From the NCBI GenBank assembly GCA_028290305.1, contig JAQGKC010000429.1, forward strand, positions 62,001 through 126,000: a stretch of DNA of 64,000 nt. Direction: 5' to 3'. The notes below the pieces were generated by a model. The model did not search any database, was not told where the DNA came from, and saw only the letters and a program-made list of their open reading frames with translations. Source of the DNA: Bradyrhizobium sp. (GTDB lineage Bacteria; Pseudomonadota; Alphaproteobacteria; Rhizobiales; Xanthobacteraceae). Shown here in pieces: positions 28,500 through 37,067 of the stretch (the first letter of the stretch is position 1; each line of letters begins with the position of its first letter). Made by a program: the position numbers and the translations under genes.

Positions 28500-31400
28500 A
28501 TGATTTCGAAATTCTTTATCGAACGGCCGGTGCTTTCCAACGTCATCGCGATCCTGATGATCCTGATCGGCGGCGTGGCGCTGTTCGGGCTGGCCGTGGC
28601 GCAATATCCCGACGTCGTGCCGCCAACCGTGCAGGTCACGACGCGCTATCCCGGCGCCAGCGCCAAAGTCGTGATGGACACCGTTGCGCTGCCGATCGAG
28701 CAGCAAGTCAATGGCGTCGAGGACATGCTCTATATGCAGTCCTACAGCGGCGCCGACGGCACCTATGCGCTCACGGTAACATTCAAGATCGGCACCGACC
28801 TCAACTTCGCGCAGGTGCTGGTGCAGAACCGGGTATCGAGCGCGTTGTCGTCGCTGCCCCAATCGGTTCAGAACCAGGGCGTCACGGTGCAGAAGCGCTC
28901 GACGGCCATTCTGCTGTTCGTGACGCTGACCTCCCCGAACGCCAGTTACGACAGCCTCTATCTGAGCAACTACGCCACGATCAACATCAGGGACGAGCTG
29001 TCGCGGCTGCCCGGCGTCGGCAACGTCACGGTGTTCGGCGCCGGCCAGTATTCGATGCGGGTCTGGCTCGATCCGGACAAGTTGCAGGCGCGCGGGCTGA
29101 TGCCCCAGGACGTCATTCAGGCGATCCAGCAACAGAGTCAGCAGGTCACGGCCGGTCAGGTCGGCATGCCGCCGACACCGTCCGGGCAGGCGTTTCAATA
29201 CACGCTGAACGTCAATGGCCGGCTCGACGATACCGGCGAATTCGAAAATGTGATCGTCAAGACCGGCAACGACGGCGATGTGACGCGGGTGCGCGACATC
29301 GGCCGGGTCGAACTGGGAGCGCAGACCTACAGCCAGATGTTCTCGCTCAACAAGAAGCCCGCCACCGGCATCGGCGTATTTCAATCGCCCGGCGCCAACG
29401 CGCTCGAAGTGGAGCAGGCGGTGAAGAAGAAGATGACCGAGCTGGCTGGCGGATTTCCGCAGGACGTCACCTTCGACGTCCCGTTCGACACCACCAAGTT
29501 CGTCTCGGCGTCGGTGCATGAAGTCTACAAGACGCTGATCGAGGCCGGCTTTCTCGTTCTTGTCGTGATCCTGATATTCCTGCAGGACTGGCGCGCCATG
29601 CTGGTCCCCGCGACCACCGTGCCGGTGACCATTATCGGCGCTTTCGCCGCGATGGCGGCGCTCGGGTTCACCATCAACCTGTCGACGTTGTTCGCGATCG
29701 TGCTGGCCATCGGCATCGTGGTGGATGACGCCATCGTCGTGGTCGAAGGCGCCGCCCACAACATCGACAAGGGAATGTCCGGCCACGATGCCGCGATCAG
29801 CGCGATGGACCAGTTGTTCGCGCCGATCATCGGAATCACGCTGGTGCTGATATCGGTGTTCCTGCCCGCGGCGTTCCTGCCGGGGCTGACCGGGCGCATT
29901 TATGCGCAATTCGCACTGGTGATCGCCGCGACCGCGCTGCTCAGCGCGATCAATGCCGCGACGTTAAAGCCGACGCAATGTGCGCTGTGGCTGCGGCCTT
30001 CGGTTCCGCTGGAACAGCGCAACTGGTTTTACCGCGGCTTCAACAACGTCTATGGCCGGATCGAGAGACGCTACGCCGCACTGATCGATCGTATGGTAGC
30101 CCACAGCAATATTTCGGTGATCGTCGCGCTGATCCTGATCGGCATCGGCGGCTACGGCCTTTCGCGGGTGCCCACCGGGTTTCTTCCGATCGAGGATCAA
30201 GGCTACCTGCTTGCGGCCGTGCAATTGCCGGACGGCGCGTCGCTCGATCGCACCCAGCGCGTGCTCGACCAGGTCGGCGAAATCGCGGGCAAGACGCCCG
30301 GCGTGGCTCAGGTGATCAGCATCGCCGGGATCTCGGCGCTCGACAACAGCGCCAGCCTGGCCAACGGTGGTGTGGCCTATCTGATCCTTAGGGATTGGGA
30401 CGCGCGAGGGGCAGGCGAGGATCTGCGCTCGCTGGTGGTCGGGTTGAACCAGAAAATGGCGGACATTCAGGAGGCGCGGATCATCGTGCTTCCGCCGCCG
30501 CCGATCCAGGGCATCGGCAACGCCGCCGGCTTCGCCATGCAGGTGGAATTGCGCGACGGCAATGCCGACTTCGGAAAGCTGCAAGCGATCACCAATACGG
30601 TGGTCCGCAACGCGCAAACCCAAAGCGCGCTGCAGCGTGTGAGCTCGCCGTTCCGCTCCATGGTGCCGCAATTCGATGTCGAAGTTGACAGGATCAAGAC
30701 GCAAACGCTGCACGTCACCACCGACCAGGTGTTCTCGACGCTCGCGTCCTATCTGGGATCGTCCTACATCAATCAGTTCAACAAATTCGGCCGTACGTTT
30801 CAGATCTACGCCCAGGCGGATGCGCCATTCCGTCTGACGACGGGGGATATCGAGCGTCTGACGGTGCGTAACCAGCAGGGCGATATGATCCCGCTCGGTA
30901 CGCTGGCGACCATCACGCCCGCGGTGGGGCCATCGCTGATCAGCCTGTACAATCTCTATCCGTCCTCGACCATCATCGGCCTGCCGGCGCAGGGCTACAG
31001 CTCGGGCCAATCGATCGCGCTGATGGAGCAGATCGCCGGCAAGACCTTGCCACCCGGCACGGGTTATGAATGGACGGCGATGTCGTACCAGGAAAAAGCA
31101 GTCGGCAACCAGATCTACTATGTATTCGGTCTTGCCATGTTACTGGTCTATCTGGTGCTGGCCGGGCAATATGAGAGCTGGTACGCGCCGATCGCGGTGA
31201 TCCTGGCGGTGCCGCTTTCGCTGCTCGGCCCGATGGCGGTGCTGACAGGATTGAGGATCGACAACAACCTCTACACCCAGATCGGATTGATCCTGCTGAT
31301 CGCGCTATCGGCGAAGAATGCCATTCTCATCGTCGAAGTGGCGCTCGAGTTGCATCTGCGCGACCGCAAGCCGCTGTTGGAATCGGCGGTCGAGGCGGCG

Positions 31401-31643
31401 CGGGCGCGGTTCCGGCCGATCCTGATGACCTCGTTCGCTTTCATCCTCGGCGTGGTGCCGCTGGTGGTCGCGACCGGCGCCGGCGCCAGCGCGCGCAAAT
31501 CGATCGGGATCACCGTGTTCAGCGGAATGATCGCCTCGACATGTCTGGCGGTGTTGTTCGTGCCGGTGTTTTTCGTCATCGTGCAGCGGTTCGAAACATG
31601 GCTCGCAACACGAAAACAAACGGCGGTGAAGTCGCAGGCATGA
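28500..31643 (+). CDS. RND multidrug efflux pump, HAE1 (AcrB/MexB) family
   Basis: This 1,047-residue proton-driven inner-membrane transporter has the family start FFIERPVLSNVIAI. There are twelve predicted membrane segments (one, then five, six in two blocks) and two large periplasmic loops. The proton-relay aspartates are in GIVVDDAIVVVE (about residue 405). Transmembrane block II ends with GASARKSIG and the terminal membrane helix. The length is typical (1,030-1,050). Likely substrates are hydrophobic drugs, dyes or detergents. It forms an operon with the adaptor; regulation is not visible, since no repressor gene is adjacent. Confidence 0.96.
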   Translation: MISKFFIERPVLSNVIAILMILIGGVALFGLAVAQYPDVVPPTVQVTTRYPGASAKVVMDTVALPIEQQVNGVEDMLYMQSYSGADGTYALTVTFKIGTDLNFAQVLVQNRVSSALSSLPQSVQNQGVTVQKRSTAILLFVTLTSPNASYDSLYLSNYATINIRDELSRLPGVGNVTVFGAGQYSMRVWLDPDKLQARGLMPQDVIQAIQQQSQQVTAGQVGMPPTPSGQAFQYTLNVNGRLDDTGEFENVIVKTGNDGDVTRVRDIGRVELGAQTYSQMFSLNKKPATGIGVFQSPGANALEVEQAVKKKMTELAGGFPQDVTFDVPFDTTKFVSASVHEVYKTLIEAGFLVLVVILIFLQDWRAMLVPATTVPVTIIGAFAAMAALGFTINLSTLFAIVLAIGIVVDDAIVVVEGAAHNIDKGMSGHDAAISAMDQLFAPIIGITLVLISVFLPAAFLPGLTGRIYAQFALVIAATALLSAINAATLKPTQCALWLRPSVPLEQRNWFYRGFNNVYGRIERRYAALIDRMVAHSNISVIVALILIGIGGYGLSRVPTGFLPIEDQGYLLAAVQLPDGASLDRTQRVLDQVGEIAGKTPGVAQVISIAGISALDNSASLANGGVAYLILRDWDARGAGEDLRSLVVGLNQKMADIQEARIIVLPPPPIQGIGNAAGFAMQVELRDGNADFGKLQAITNTVVRNAQTQSALQRVSSPFRSMVPQFDVEVDRIKTQTLHVTTDQVFSTLASYLGSSYINQFNKFGRTFQIYAQADAPFRLTTGDIERLTVRNQQGDMIPLGTLATITPAVGPSLISLYNLYPSSTIIGLPAQGYSSGQSIALMEQIAGKTLPPGTGYEWTAMSYQEKAVGNQIYYVFGLAMLLVYLVLAGQYESWYAPIAVILAVPLSLLGPMAVLTGLRIDNNLYTQIGLILLIALSAKNAILIVEVALELHLRDRKPLLESAVEAARARFRPILMTSFAFILGVVPLVVATGAGASARKSIGITVFSGMIASTCLAVLFVPVFFVIVQRFETWLATRKQTAVKSQA

Positions 31644-31645
31644 GA

Positions 31646-31674
31646 TGGCACGACTGCCGTGGGCAGTCATGCCA
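31646..31674. terminator. Convergent hairpin after the RND operon
   Basis: A 13-bp inverted repeat with one mismatch (TGGCACGACTGCC / GGCAGTCATGCCA) surrounds a GTG loop. It lies directly after the pump stop codon and 15 bp before the end of the convergent hydrolase gene. It lacks a T-run. Confidence 0.7.
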
Positions 31675-31689
31675 TCCGTCCGTTATCCG

Positions 31690-32754
31690 CTATTTCAGGG
31701 CCAGCGGCTTTTCTTCATCGAGAAAGCCCATCAGTTCGTGGAAAAACTGCATCCGGGTCTTTTCCATCATCACCGTATGCGTTCCTTCGCTGAGTTCGAT
31801 GAGACGCTTGTAAGGCGTGTTCGTGAGCTGCTTGAAATAGTTCTGCGCCAGATAGCTCGGCAGATCGGCATCCCATTCGGCATGGAGCAGCAAGGTCGGT
31901 ACCGTGATCTTGCCGGGATCGTATTGGGCTTTGCCGGCGCTCCAGTATTTGATGCTGTCCGCGAAAACACCGTTTGGCGCGCGCAGCATCGGCGGAGAGT
32001 GTTTTGACGCCTCAGGATCGGTTGCCCATGTGGCATCCGCCCAGGCCTCGAATACGCCGGGTGGAATCAGGCCGGCCTGCTTGTCCTCGGCGACGCCTTT
32101 CAGCCAACGCGCCTTGGCGGAATCCTTTGAGACCAGGCGATACGCGCCGAGCGCTGGCGCATTGGCGGATGCCGGCGCGGGAGGCTCGGTGCGAATCCAT
32201 TGCGGCGCATAGAGTATCAGGCGATCGACTTTCGCATTGTGCTCGCTGGTGTACATTCCCGCGATCGAGGTGCCCCACGACCAGCCCATCACGTCGATCT
32301 TCGCGACGCCGCGTTTCTTCAAGATGTAGTCGACGGCCACGCCGAGATCGTGCGCGGCCGTCTCGGTCGATGTGATCGGCTTGTTGGCCTCCGGCGGCTG
32401 GTTCATCTCCGGCGGCCGGGTCGAGCGACCGTAACCACGGACATCGACCAGATAAACGTCGAACCCGCGCTGGGCGATCAGGTCCATCATCGACACACCT
32501 TCGATCGGCAGATCGAACGCGGTCTCGGCGGGGTAGGTTGCACCATGCACGAACAGCAGAATGCGGTCGGAGGAGAACTTCTGCACTCCCACGGGATGTT
32601 TGTTGCGGACGAACAATTCGATCCCGGGATCTCCGGACGGAATCATGACGTCCTTGCTCTCGAGCTTCGGACTGGCTGCCTGTGCGGTTGCGCTGATCAA
32701 GGCGGTACTAACGGCGAGGCCTGCCAAAGCCAGGCGCCATGAAATATCGGGCAT
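31690..32754 (-). CDS. Exported alpha/beta hydrolase
   Basis: This 354-residue hydrolase has a signal peptide (LALAGLAVSTALISATAQA). It shows the oxyanion region LLFVHGATYP near residue 68, the strand VYLVDVRGYGRS near 100, and the nucleophile elbow GWSWGTS (Ser near 159). A late aspartate follows in LLHAEWDADLP and the histidine probably lies in EGTHTVMM near 335. The triad order matches lipases/esterases. The substrate is unknown. GGGGAGAA precedes the ATG. It is monocistronic, or follows the putative regulator at 32890-33375 by 135 bp. Confidence 0.85.
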   Translation of the reverse strand: MPDISWRLALAGLAVSTALISATAQAASPKLESKDVMIPSGDPGIELFVRNKHPVGVQKFSSDRILLFVHGATYPAETAFDLPIEGVSMMDLIAQRGFDVYLVDVRGYGRSTRPPEMNQPPEANKPITSTETAAHDLGVAVDYILKKRGVAKIDVMGWSWGTSIAGMYTSEHNAKVDRLILYAPQWIRTEPPAPASANAPALGAYRLVSKDSAKARWLKGVAEDKQAGLIPPGVFEAWADATWATDPEASKHSPPMLRAPNGVFADSIKYWSAGKAQYDPGKITVPTLLLHAEWDADLPSYLAQNYFKQLTNTPYKRLIELSEGTHTVMMEKTRMQFFHELMGFLDEEKPLALK

Positions 32755-32889
32755 CGAATTCTCCCCTGAACATTTTTTTAACCGCCAGGTGGCGGCAACG
32801 GCCGTTGTGGCCGGTTAGTGGAAAGTACACGATATGATTGGCCCTATCGAGAGCAAATGTCTTGATCGTCGATAGGGAGGCGGTCATCA

Positions 32890-33375
32890 TCAGATGTCCC
32901 CAGGAAGCTCAACGCCTGCTTCCATCAAGCCACGAAGGAATTTCCGCACCAGCAGAACGTTGATTTTCTGGAGCACGTGATTGTTGCCGAATTTGTAGAG
33001 ATTCTCCTCGGTGACGATGAGCCCGTGATCCGTCTCACGGAAAATGCCTTCTTTCTTCAACCGGTCGGCACGTCGCCGGACGGTTTCGATGGGCAAATCA
33101 AAGAAGCGGGAGAGCGCGGCACGGGAAATGCCCTGCTTGATCTCGTCCGGCTCAACGGTTTGGACACTGCCGTATTGGCGATCGAGTTCGGGGTTCTTCA
33201 TGATGGTGAGCATGTTCGCGTTCATCACGGCATGAATAATGAGCAAATCCATGGGATCGAAGTCGTAATAGCGGAACATTTCACTGGCCGCGCAGAGCAT
33301 ATAGGCAAGGGAATGGCGCGAGATGATTCGAATCAGATCCGAGGGCGGGTCGTCGTCTTTGCTCATGCCAACCAT
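32890..33375 (-). CDS. Putative winged-helix transcriptional regulator
   Basis: This 161-residue soluble protein has a clear helix-turn-helix pattern (ISRAALSRFFDLPIETVRRRADRLKKEG, about residues 85-112). A wing-like segment follows (IFRETDHGLIVTEE), and the last third is helical. The N-terminal half is alpha-helical (LIRIISRHSLAYMLCAASEMFRYY) and could be a ligand or dimer domain. I do not recognise a named family; the arrangement resembles MarR- or Crp-like wings. It lies upstream of the exported hydrolase on the same strand and might control it. An ATG at 33366 is an alternative start. Confidence 0.65.
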   Translation of the reverse strand: MVGMSKDDDPPSDLIRIISRHSLAYMLCAASEMFRYYDFDPMDLLIIHAVMNANMLTIMKNPELDRQYGSVQTVEPDEIKQGISRAALSRFFDLPIETVRRRADRLKKEGIFRETDHGLIVTEENLYKFGNNHVLQKINVLLVRKFLRGLMEAGVELPGDI

Positions 33376-33709
33376 TGAAAAATATCCATTTCTGCGAACA
33401 ACTTAGCTGCAATGCTCTTGCATTCGAGGGCCGGTAGTTTGCCCGGTCCGGCTTCAGCTTGCGCCATTTTGAAGTCATTTGCGTATTTGTCACGATGCGC
33501 ATCGGCCACGTAAGCGTGAGCGTCGCTCGGTCGGGTCCTACCCAATCTGGGTATGACGGCGAGGCCACGGGCTCAATCGCGGCTTGTGAGCGCTGTCGTT
33601 TTCTCCGATAGATCATTGAGTTTCGAGCGTACGGCGCGTGCAGGGAAAACGCCCATGCCGAGCCAATTTCGGGCCAATTTCGGCGATCAAACGGTAATAT
33701 TGGACCACA
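33376..33709. other. Non-coding stretch, no feature seen
   Basis: These 334 bases lie between the minus-strand regulator and a small plus-strand gene. Short open frames occur in several phases but have no ribosome sites or recognisable products. I see no clear palindrome or promoter. Confidence 0.4.
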
Positions 33710-33922
33710 ATGACATTCATCATCGAAGCGGTGAAAGACGACCAGCGCTGCATGGAGATCCGTTCCAGCGCTATCGTTGCGGTGATATTGGCCCGCAAGC
33801 TTGCCGCGGATGGTTTTGCAGTTTCGATCGAAACTCCGACCGGAGACCGATATTCCGCCAGTCAGTTCAGGCTTCTGCTGACGAGTAACGGTTTGAATTC
33901 GCGAGAGCTGGCCGACGACTGA
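33710..33922 (+). CDS. Small hypothetical protein
   Basis: This 70-residue soluble protein has an alpha/beta pattern (SSAIVAVILARKLAADGFAVSIETPTGDRY) and no signal peptide or membrane segment. A GGA lies 6 nt before the ATG. The regular amphipathic helix followed by a strand looks like genuine coding sequence, and similar short proteins are common in Nitrobacteraceae. Function is unknown. Confidence 0.5.
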   Translation: MTFIIEAVKDDQRCMEIRSSAIVAVILARKLAADGFAVSIETPTGDRYSASQFRLLLTSNGLNSRELADD

Positions 33923-34051
33923 TGCGAGGCGCTACCCGAGATCGGTAAAAATCCGCCCTCATTGATCGGCGCCGGTCGTCCGGTCTGGACGATCGCGGGC
34001 GTTCATGCGCAAATCGGGGCACGTATCGCATCGCAACGGCCAGGAAATGTC

Positions 34052-35080
34052 ATGAGATCGCGGCTCCCGTCTGGCAAATACCTGCTGCTGTTCTTTGCTC
34101 TGGCGATTCCGCGTGTCTTTGCAGCGGAGGAGGTCGCGCCCAACCATCGCCCGGTAAAAGAGGTGGCTGACCAGCGAATTGCGGTTGGCACGCAGGGGAT
34201 GCTACCGCTGTACGTCTCCGCCGACTGGTCCAGTCCGTTGCCGAACATCACGCGAGCCGTTCTGGTGCTGCATGGACGGCTGCGAGACGCCAATGTCTAT
34301 TTTCGATCGGCGAGAACGGCTCAGGCTGCGGCGGGGGAAGCCGGCAATGCGAGCTTGATGATTGTTCCGCAATTCCTCGCCGGCATCGATGTCGATGCCT
34401 ACCAACTGCCTGCTGGTACGCTTCGATGGACGCTTGAGGGTTGGGAAGGCGGTGATCCAGCCATCGCCCCGGCGCCCGTCAGTTCGTTCGATGCGCTTGA
34501 CGCGATCCTGGCGAGATTGGCCGACCGGCGATTGTTTCCGAACTTAAAGGAGGTGGTCGTTGCCGGCCATTCCGGGGGAGCGCAGGTCGTGCAACGCTAC
34601 GCCATCGCCGGCAAAGGCGAGTTGGTGCTGACGCGGGCAGGCGTTGGCGTGCGTTATGTGGTCGCCAATCCATCGTCCTATGCGTATTTCAGCGGGGAGA
34701 GGCCGGAACCGGCGATTGCCGCGTCATGCCTCGGATATGACAATTGGAAATACGGCATGGAGTCGCGCCCCGCATATTTAGCCGATGCGACAGTCACCGC
34801 GTTGGAGCAAAACTACGTCGCGCGGCGCGTCATCTATTTATTGGGAACACAGGATATCAACCCAAATCACCCTGCATTGGACAAGACCTGCATGGCAGAG
34901 GCGGAAGGACCATACCGCTACGCACGCGGCCACGCCTATGCCGCCACGATGCAGGCTCGGGACGCCGGAACGCCGAACCACAGCCTTTGGGACGTTCAGG
35001 GAGTGGGGCATGATGGCGACAAAATGTTGACCTCGCCTTGCGGCCTGAAGGCTCTGTTCGATCTGCCTGGGTGCGATTAG
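34052..35080 (+). CDS. Exported alpha/beta hydrolase-fold protein
   Basis: This 342-residue protein has a signal peptide (YLLLFFALAIPRVFAAEE). The hydrolase fold shows AVLVLHGRLRDANVYF near residue 68 and the nucleophile elbow VAGHSGGAQVV (Ser near 173). The acid is possibly in the stretch YLLGTQDINPN, and the histidine is probably in VQGVGHDGDKM near 325. Two late cysteines (TSPCGLK and LPGCD) may form a disulfide. AGGAAA five nt upstream of ATG 34052 fixes the start; an in-frame ATG at 33962 has no signal peptide. Substrate unknown. Confidence 0.75.
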   Translation: MRSRLPSGKYLLLFFALAIPRVFAAEEVAPNHRPVKEVADQRIAVGTQGMLPLYVSADWSSPLPNITRAVLVLHGRLRDANVYFRSARTAQAAAGEAGNASLMIVPQFLAGIDVDAYQLPAGTLRWTLEGWEGGDPAIAPAPVSSFDALDAILARLADRRLFPNLKEVVVAGHSGGAQVVQRYAIAGKGELVLTRAGVGVRYVVANPSSYAYFSGERPEPAIAASCLGYDNWKYGMESRPAYLADATVTALEQNYVARRVIYLLGTQDINPNHPALDKTCMAEAEGPYRYARGHAYAATMQARDAGTPNHSLWDVQGVGHDGDKMLTSPCGLKALFDLPGCD

Positions 35081-35279
35081 AGGGCGACAAAAGAGCGCGC
35101 CGATCGAAACCCGCACGGAGGGTGGATTCGCGCGAGGAATGGCGTCGCCGCAGTTGTCAGGCAAAGGTGAGGCGCTTGAGCGAGCGGCCAGCCTCTCATA
35201 TATTCTTTGTCACAACGGGCCTGTCAGGAACCTTGCCTGAGCCTGTTCAGCTCAAAAACAATAGCCGGAGGAGATCGCG

Positions 35280-36308
35280 ATGAATCTTTCTGACCTCAAC
35301 AAGGTGGCCCTGGCCATGGTCGCGCCGGGCAAGGGGCTTCTCGCTGCCGACGAATCCACCGGCACCATCAAGAAGCGGTTTGACGCGATCAAGGTCGAAT
35401 CGACGGAGGATTCCCGCCGCGACTATCGCGAGATGCTGTTTCGCTCCAAGGACGCGATGTCGAAATACATCTCCGGCGTCATCCTCTATGACGAGACCAT
35501 CTGGCAAAAGGCCAAGGATGGCACGCCGCTGGTGAAGCTGATCGAACAGGCCGGCGCGATCCCCGGCATCAAGGTCGACGAGGGAACCCAGCCGCTGCCG
35601 AATTGTCCCGGCGAACTCGTCACCGTCGGCCTCGACAAGCTCGCCGCGCGGCTTGCGGATTATTACAAGCAGGGCGCACGTTTCGCGAAGTGGCGCGCGG
35701 TGATCGATATCGGCAAGGATATTCCGAGCATGACCGCGATCTACGTCAACGCGCACGCACTCGCGCGTTATGCGGCGCTGTGCCAAAACGCGCAGATCGT
35801 TCCGATCGTCGAACCTGAAGTGCTGATGGATGGCGATCACGATATCGATCGGTGTTACGATGTCACCCAGCAGGTTCTCAACAAGGTTTTCCAGGAGCTG
35901 CGCATCCAGCGCGTCGCGCTCGAAGGCATGATCCTGAAGCCGAACATGGTCGTACCAGGCAAGAAAAGCCCGAAGCAGGTTTCGGCCGAAGAAGTCGCTG
36001 AGAAGACCATACGCCTGCTGAAGCAATGCGTGCCGGCGGCTGTGCCGGGTATCGCGTTCCTGTCCGGCGGCCAATCCGACGAAGAAGCAACTGCGCATCT
36101 CGACGCCATGAACCGGATCAGCGGTTTGCCATGGAAGCTGACCTTCTCCTATGGCCGTGCGCTGCAGGCGGCGCCGCAAAAAGCGTGGTCGGGAAAGGCC
36201 GAGAACGTTCCTGCCGGACAAGCGGCATTCAGCCATCGCGCGCGGATGAATTCACTTGCCACCAAGGGCGAGTGGAAGGCCGATCTGGAACAGAAGAAAG
36301 CGGCGTAG
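35280..36308 (+). CDS. Class I fructose-bisphosphate aldolase
   Basis: This enzyme cleaves fructose-1,6-bisphosphate to dihydroxyacetone phosphate and glyceraldehyde-3-phosphate through a Schiff base. The 342 residues show the animal-type class I signature: GKGLLAADESTGTIKKRF at 18-34, KVDEGTQPLP near 98, VPIVEPEVLMDGDH near 174 and the Schiff-base Lys220 in MILKPNMV. LSGGQSDEEAT follows near 260. GGAGGA about 8 nt upstream gives a strong ribosome site. It stands alone and ends before a REP-like palindrome. It acts in the cytoplasm in glycolysis/gluconeogenesis or the Calvin cycle. Confidence 0.95.
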   Translation: MNLSDLNKVALAMVAPGKGLLAADESTGTIKKRFDAIKVESTEDSRRDYREMLFRSKDAMSKYISGVILYDETIWQKAKDGTPLVKLIEQAGAIPGIKVDEGTQPLPNCPGELVTVGLDKLAARLADYYKQGARFAKWRAVIDIGKDIPSMTAIYVNAHALARYAALCQNAQIVPIVEPEVLMDGDHDIDRCYDVTQQVLNKVFQELRIQRVALEGMILKPNMVVPGKKSPKQVSAEEVAEKTIRLLKQCVPAAVPGIAFLSGGQSDEEATAHLDAMNRISGLPWKLTFSYGRALQAAPQKAWSGKAENVPAGQAAFSHRARMNSLATKGEWKADLEQKKAA

Positions 36309-36324
36309 CGTTTAATTATGCGCC

Positions 36325-36362
36325 GTCATTCCGGGGCGTGCGAAGCACGAGCCCGGAATGAC
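36325..36362. repeat. REP-like intergenic palindrome, also a likely convergent terminator
   Basis: A 38-bp imperfect palindrome has outer arms GTCATTCCGGG/CCCGGAATGAC and inner arms CGTGC/GCACG around GAA. From memory, this sequence type recurs many times between genes in Bradyrhizobium and Rhodopseudomonas. Here it separates the aldolase gene from a convergent small gene. Confidence 0.7.
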
Positions 36363-36376
36363 AAGCTTTCTACTCT

Positions 36377-36622
36377 CTACTTCATGGGCTTATGCACCCG
36401 ACGGTAATGGCGCCGGGGCTGAGCTACGGATGCGTTGCCGTTTTGCACGTTGCGGTAGTAGCCGCTGTCTGTGTAGGGGTTGCCCGGTCCTTTGTTTTGG
36501 CAATTGGCGTTCGGGTAAAAGAACGCGCAATAACCGGGCTCCGAGATAACTGGTTGTGCCATTACCGGGCTCGCGAGTGCCGTTGCCAGCAAGGCTGCGC
36601 CTAACAATGCATGTTTGGCCAT
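36377..36622 (-). CDS. Small exported protein of unknown function
   Basis: This 81-residue protein has a signal peptide (LLGAALLATALASPVMAQ). The mature part is short, with two cysteines (EPGYCAFFYPNANCQN), Tyr/Asn-rich and with a basic C-terminus (RRHYRRVHKPMK). GAGGAG 7 nt upstream fixes the start at 36622, excluding the longer frame to 36718. No named family is recognised; it resembles the small exported proteins common in Bradyrhizobium. Confidence 0.7.
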   Translation of the reverse strand: MAKHALLGAALLATALASPVMAQPVISEPGYCAFFYPNANCQNKGPGNPYTDSGYYRNVQNGNASVAQPRRHYRRVHKPMK

Positions 36623-37067
36623 GAGCGGTCTCCTCGGTGTGTCCTGACCAGAACACCGCAGTGGACCGCCTATTCCCATCCGGAGCAGCGTCCTCAATCC
36701 GGGTTGCCGTGCCGGCATCGATGAGCTTCCCGATATCCGGTTACGTCGACACTATCGCCATAGCCGGATCCGTACGCCAGCGGTTCAACAGCGCGGGAGA
36801 TCAGTTCGCTGCGAAGCGTGGCGAGGTGCAGCCGCCGCAAACCCAGGGCCACGACCAATCCGCGACCTTGCCTTTGTTGGCTTCGACATAGGGGCTCCGA
36901 TCTAGGGCGTGGCGTCATATATCCAGACGCCCGCTTTGCTGCGCGCTTCTCGATACTCGGCTTCGCTGACAGGAAGAGCCCAATCCAGTCTCGTTTTTAT
37001 ATGCCAATTCCCATCTTGCTGATGCGGATCATACCGACCCCTGCGACGAGTACTTGCTGAGCCATCG
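36623..37067. other. Non-coding stretch of 445 bp, no gene seen
   Basis: This carries the promoter of the small exported protein (its ribosome site is at 36630-36635) and the downstream region of the acyl-CoA synthetase gene. Short frames on both strands lack ribosome sites and recognisable content. Confidence 0.4.

Noticed and set aside
28488..29909. 473-codon minus-strand frame antisense to the RND pump
   Set aside because: Shadow of the pump gene, Arg/His-rich with no recognisable fold.
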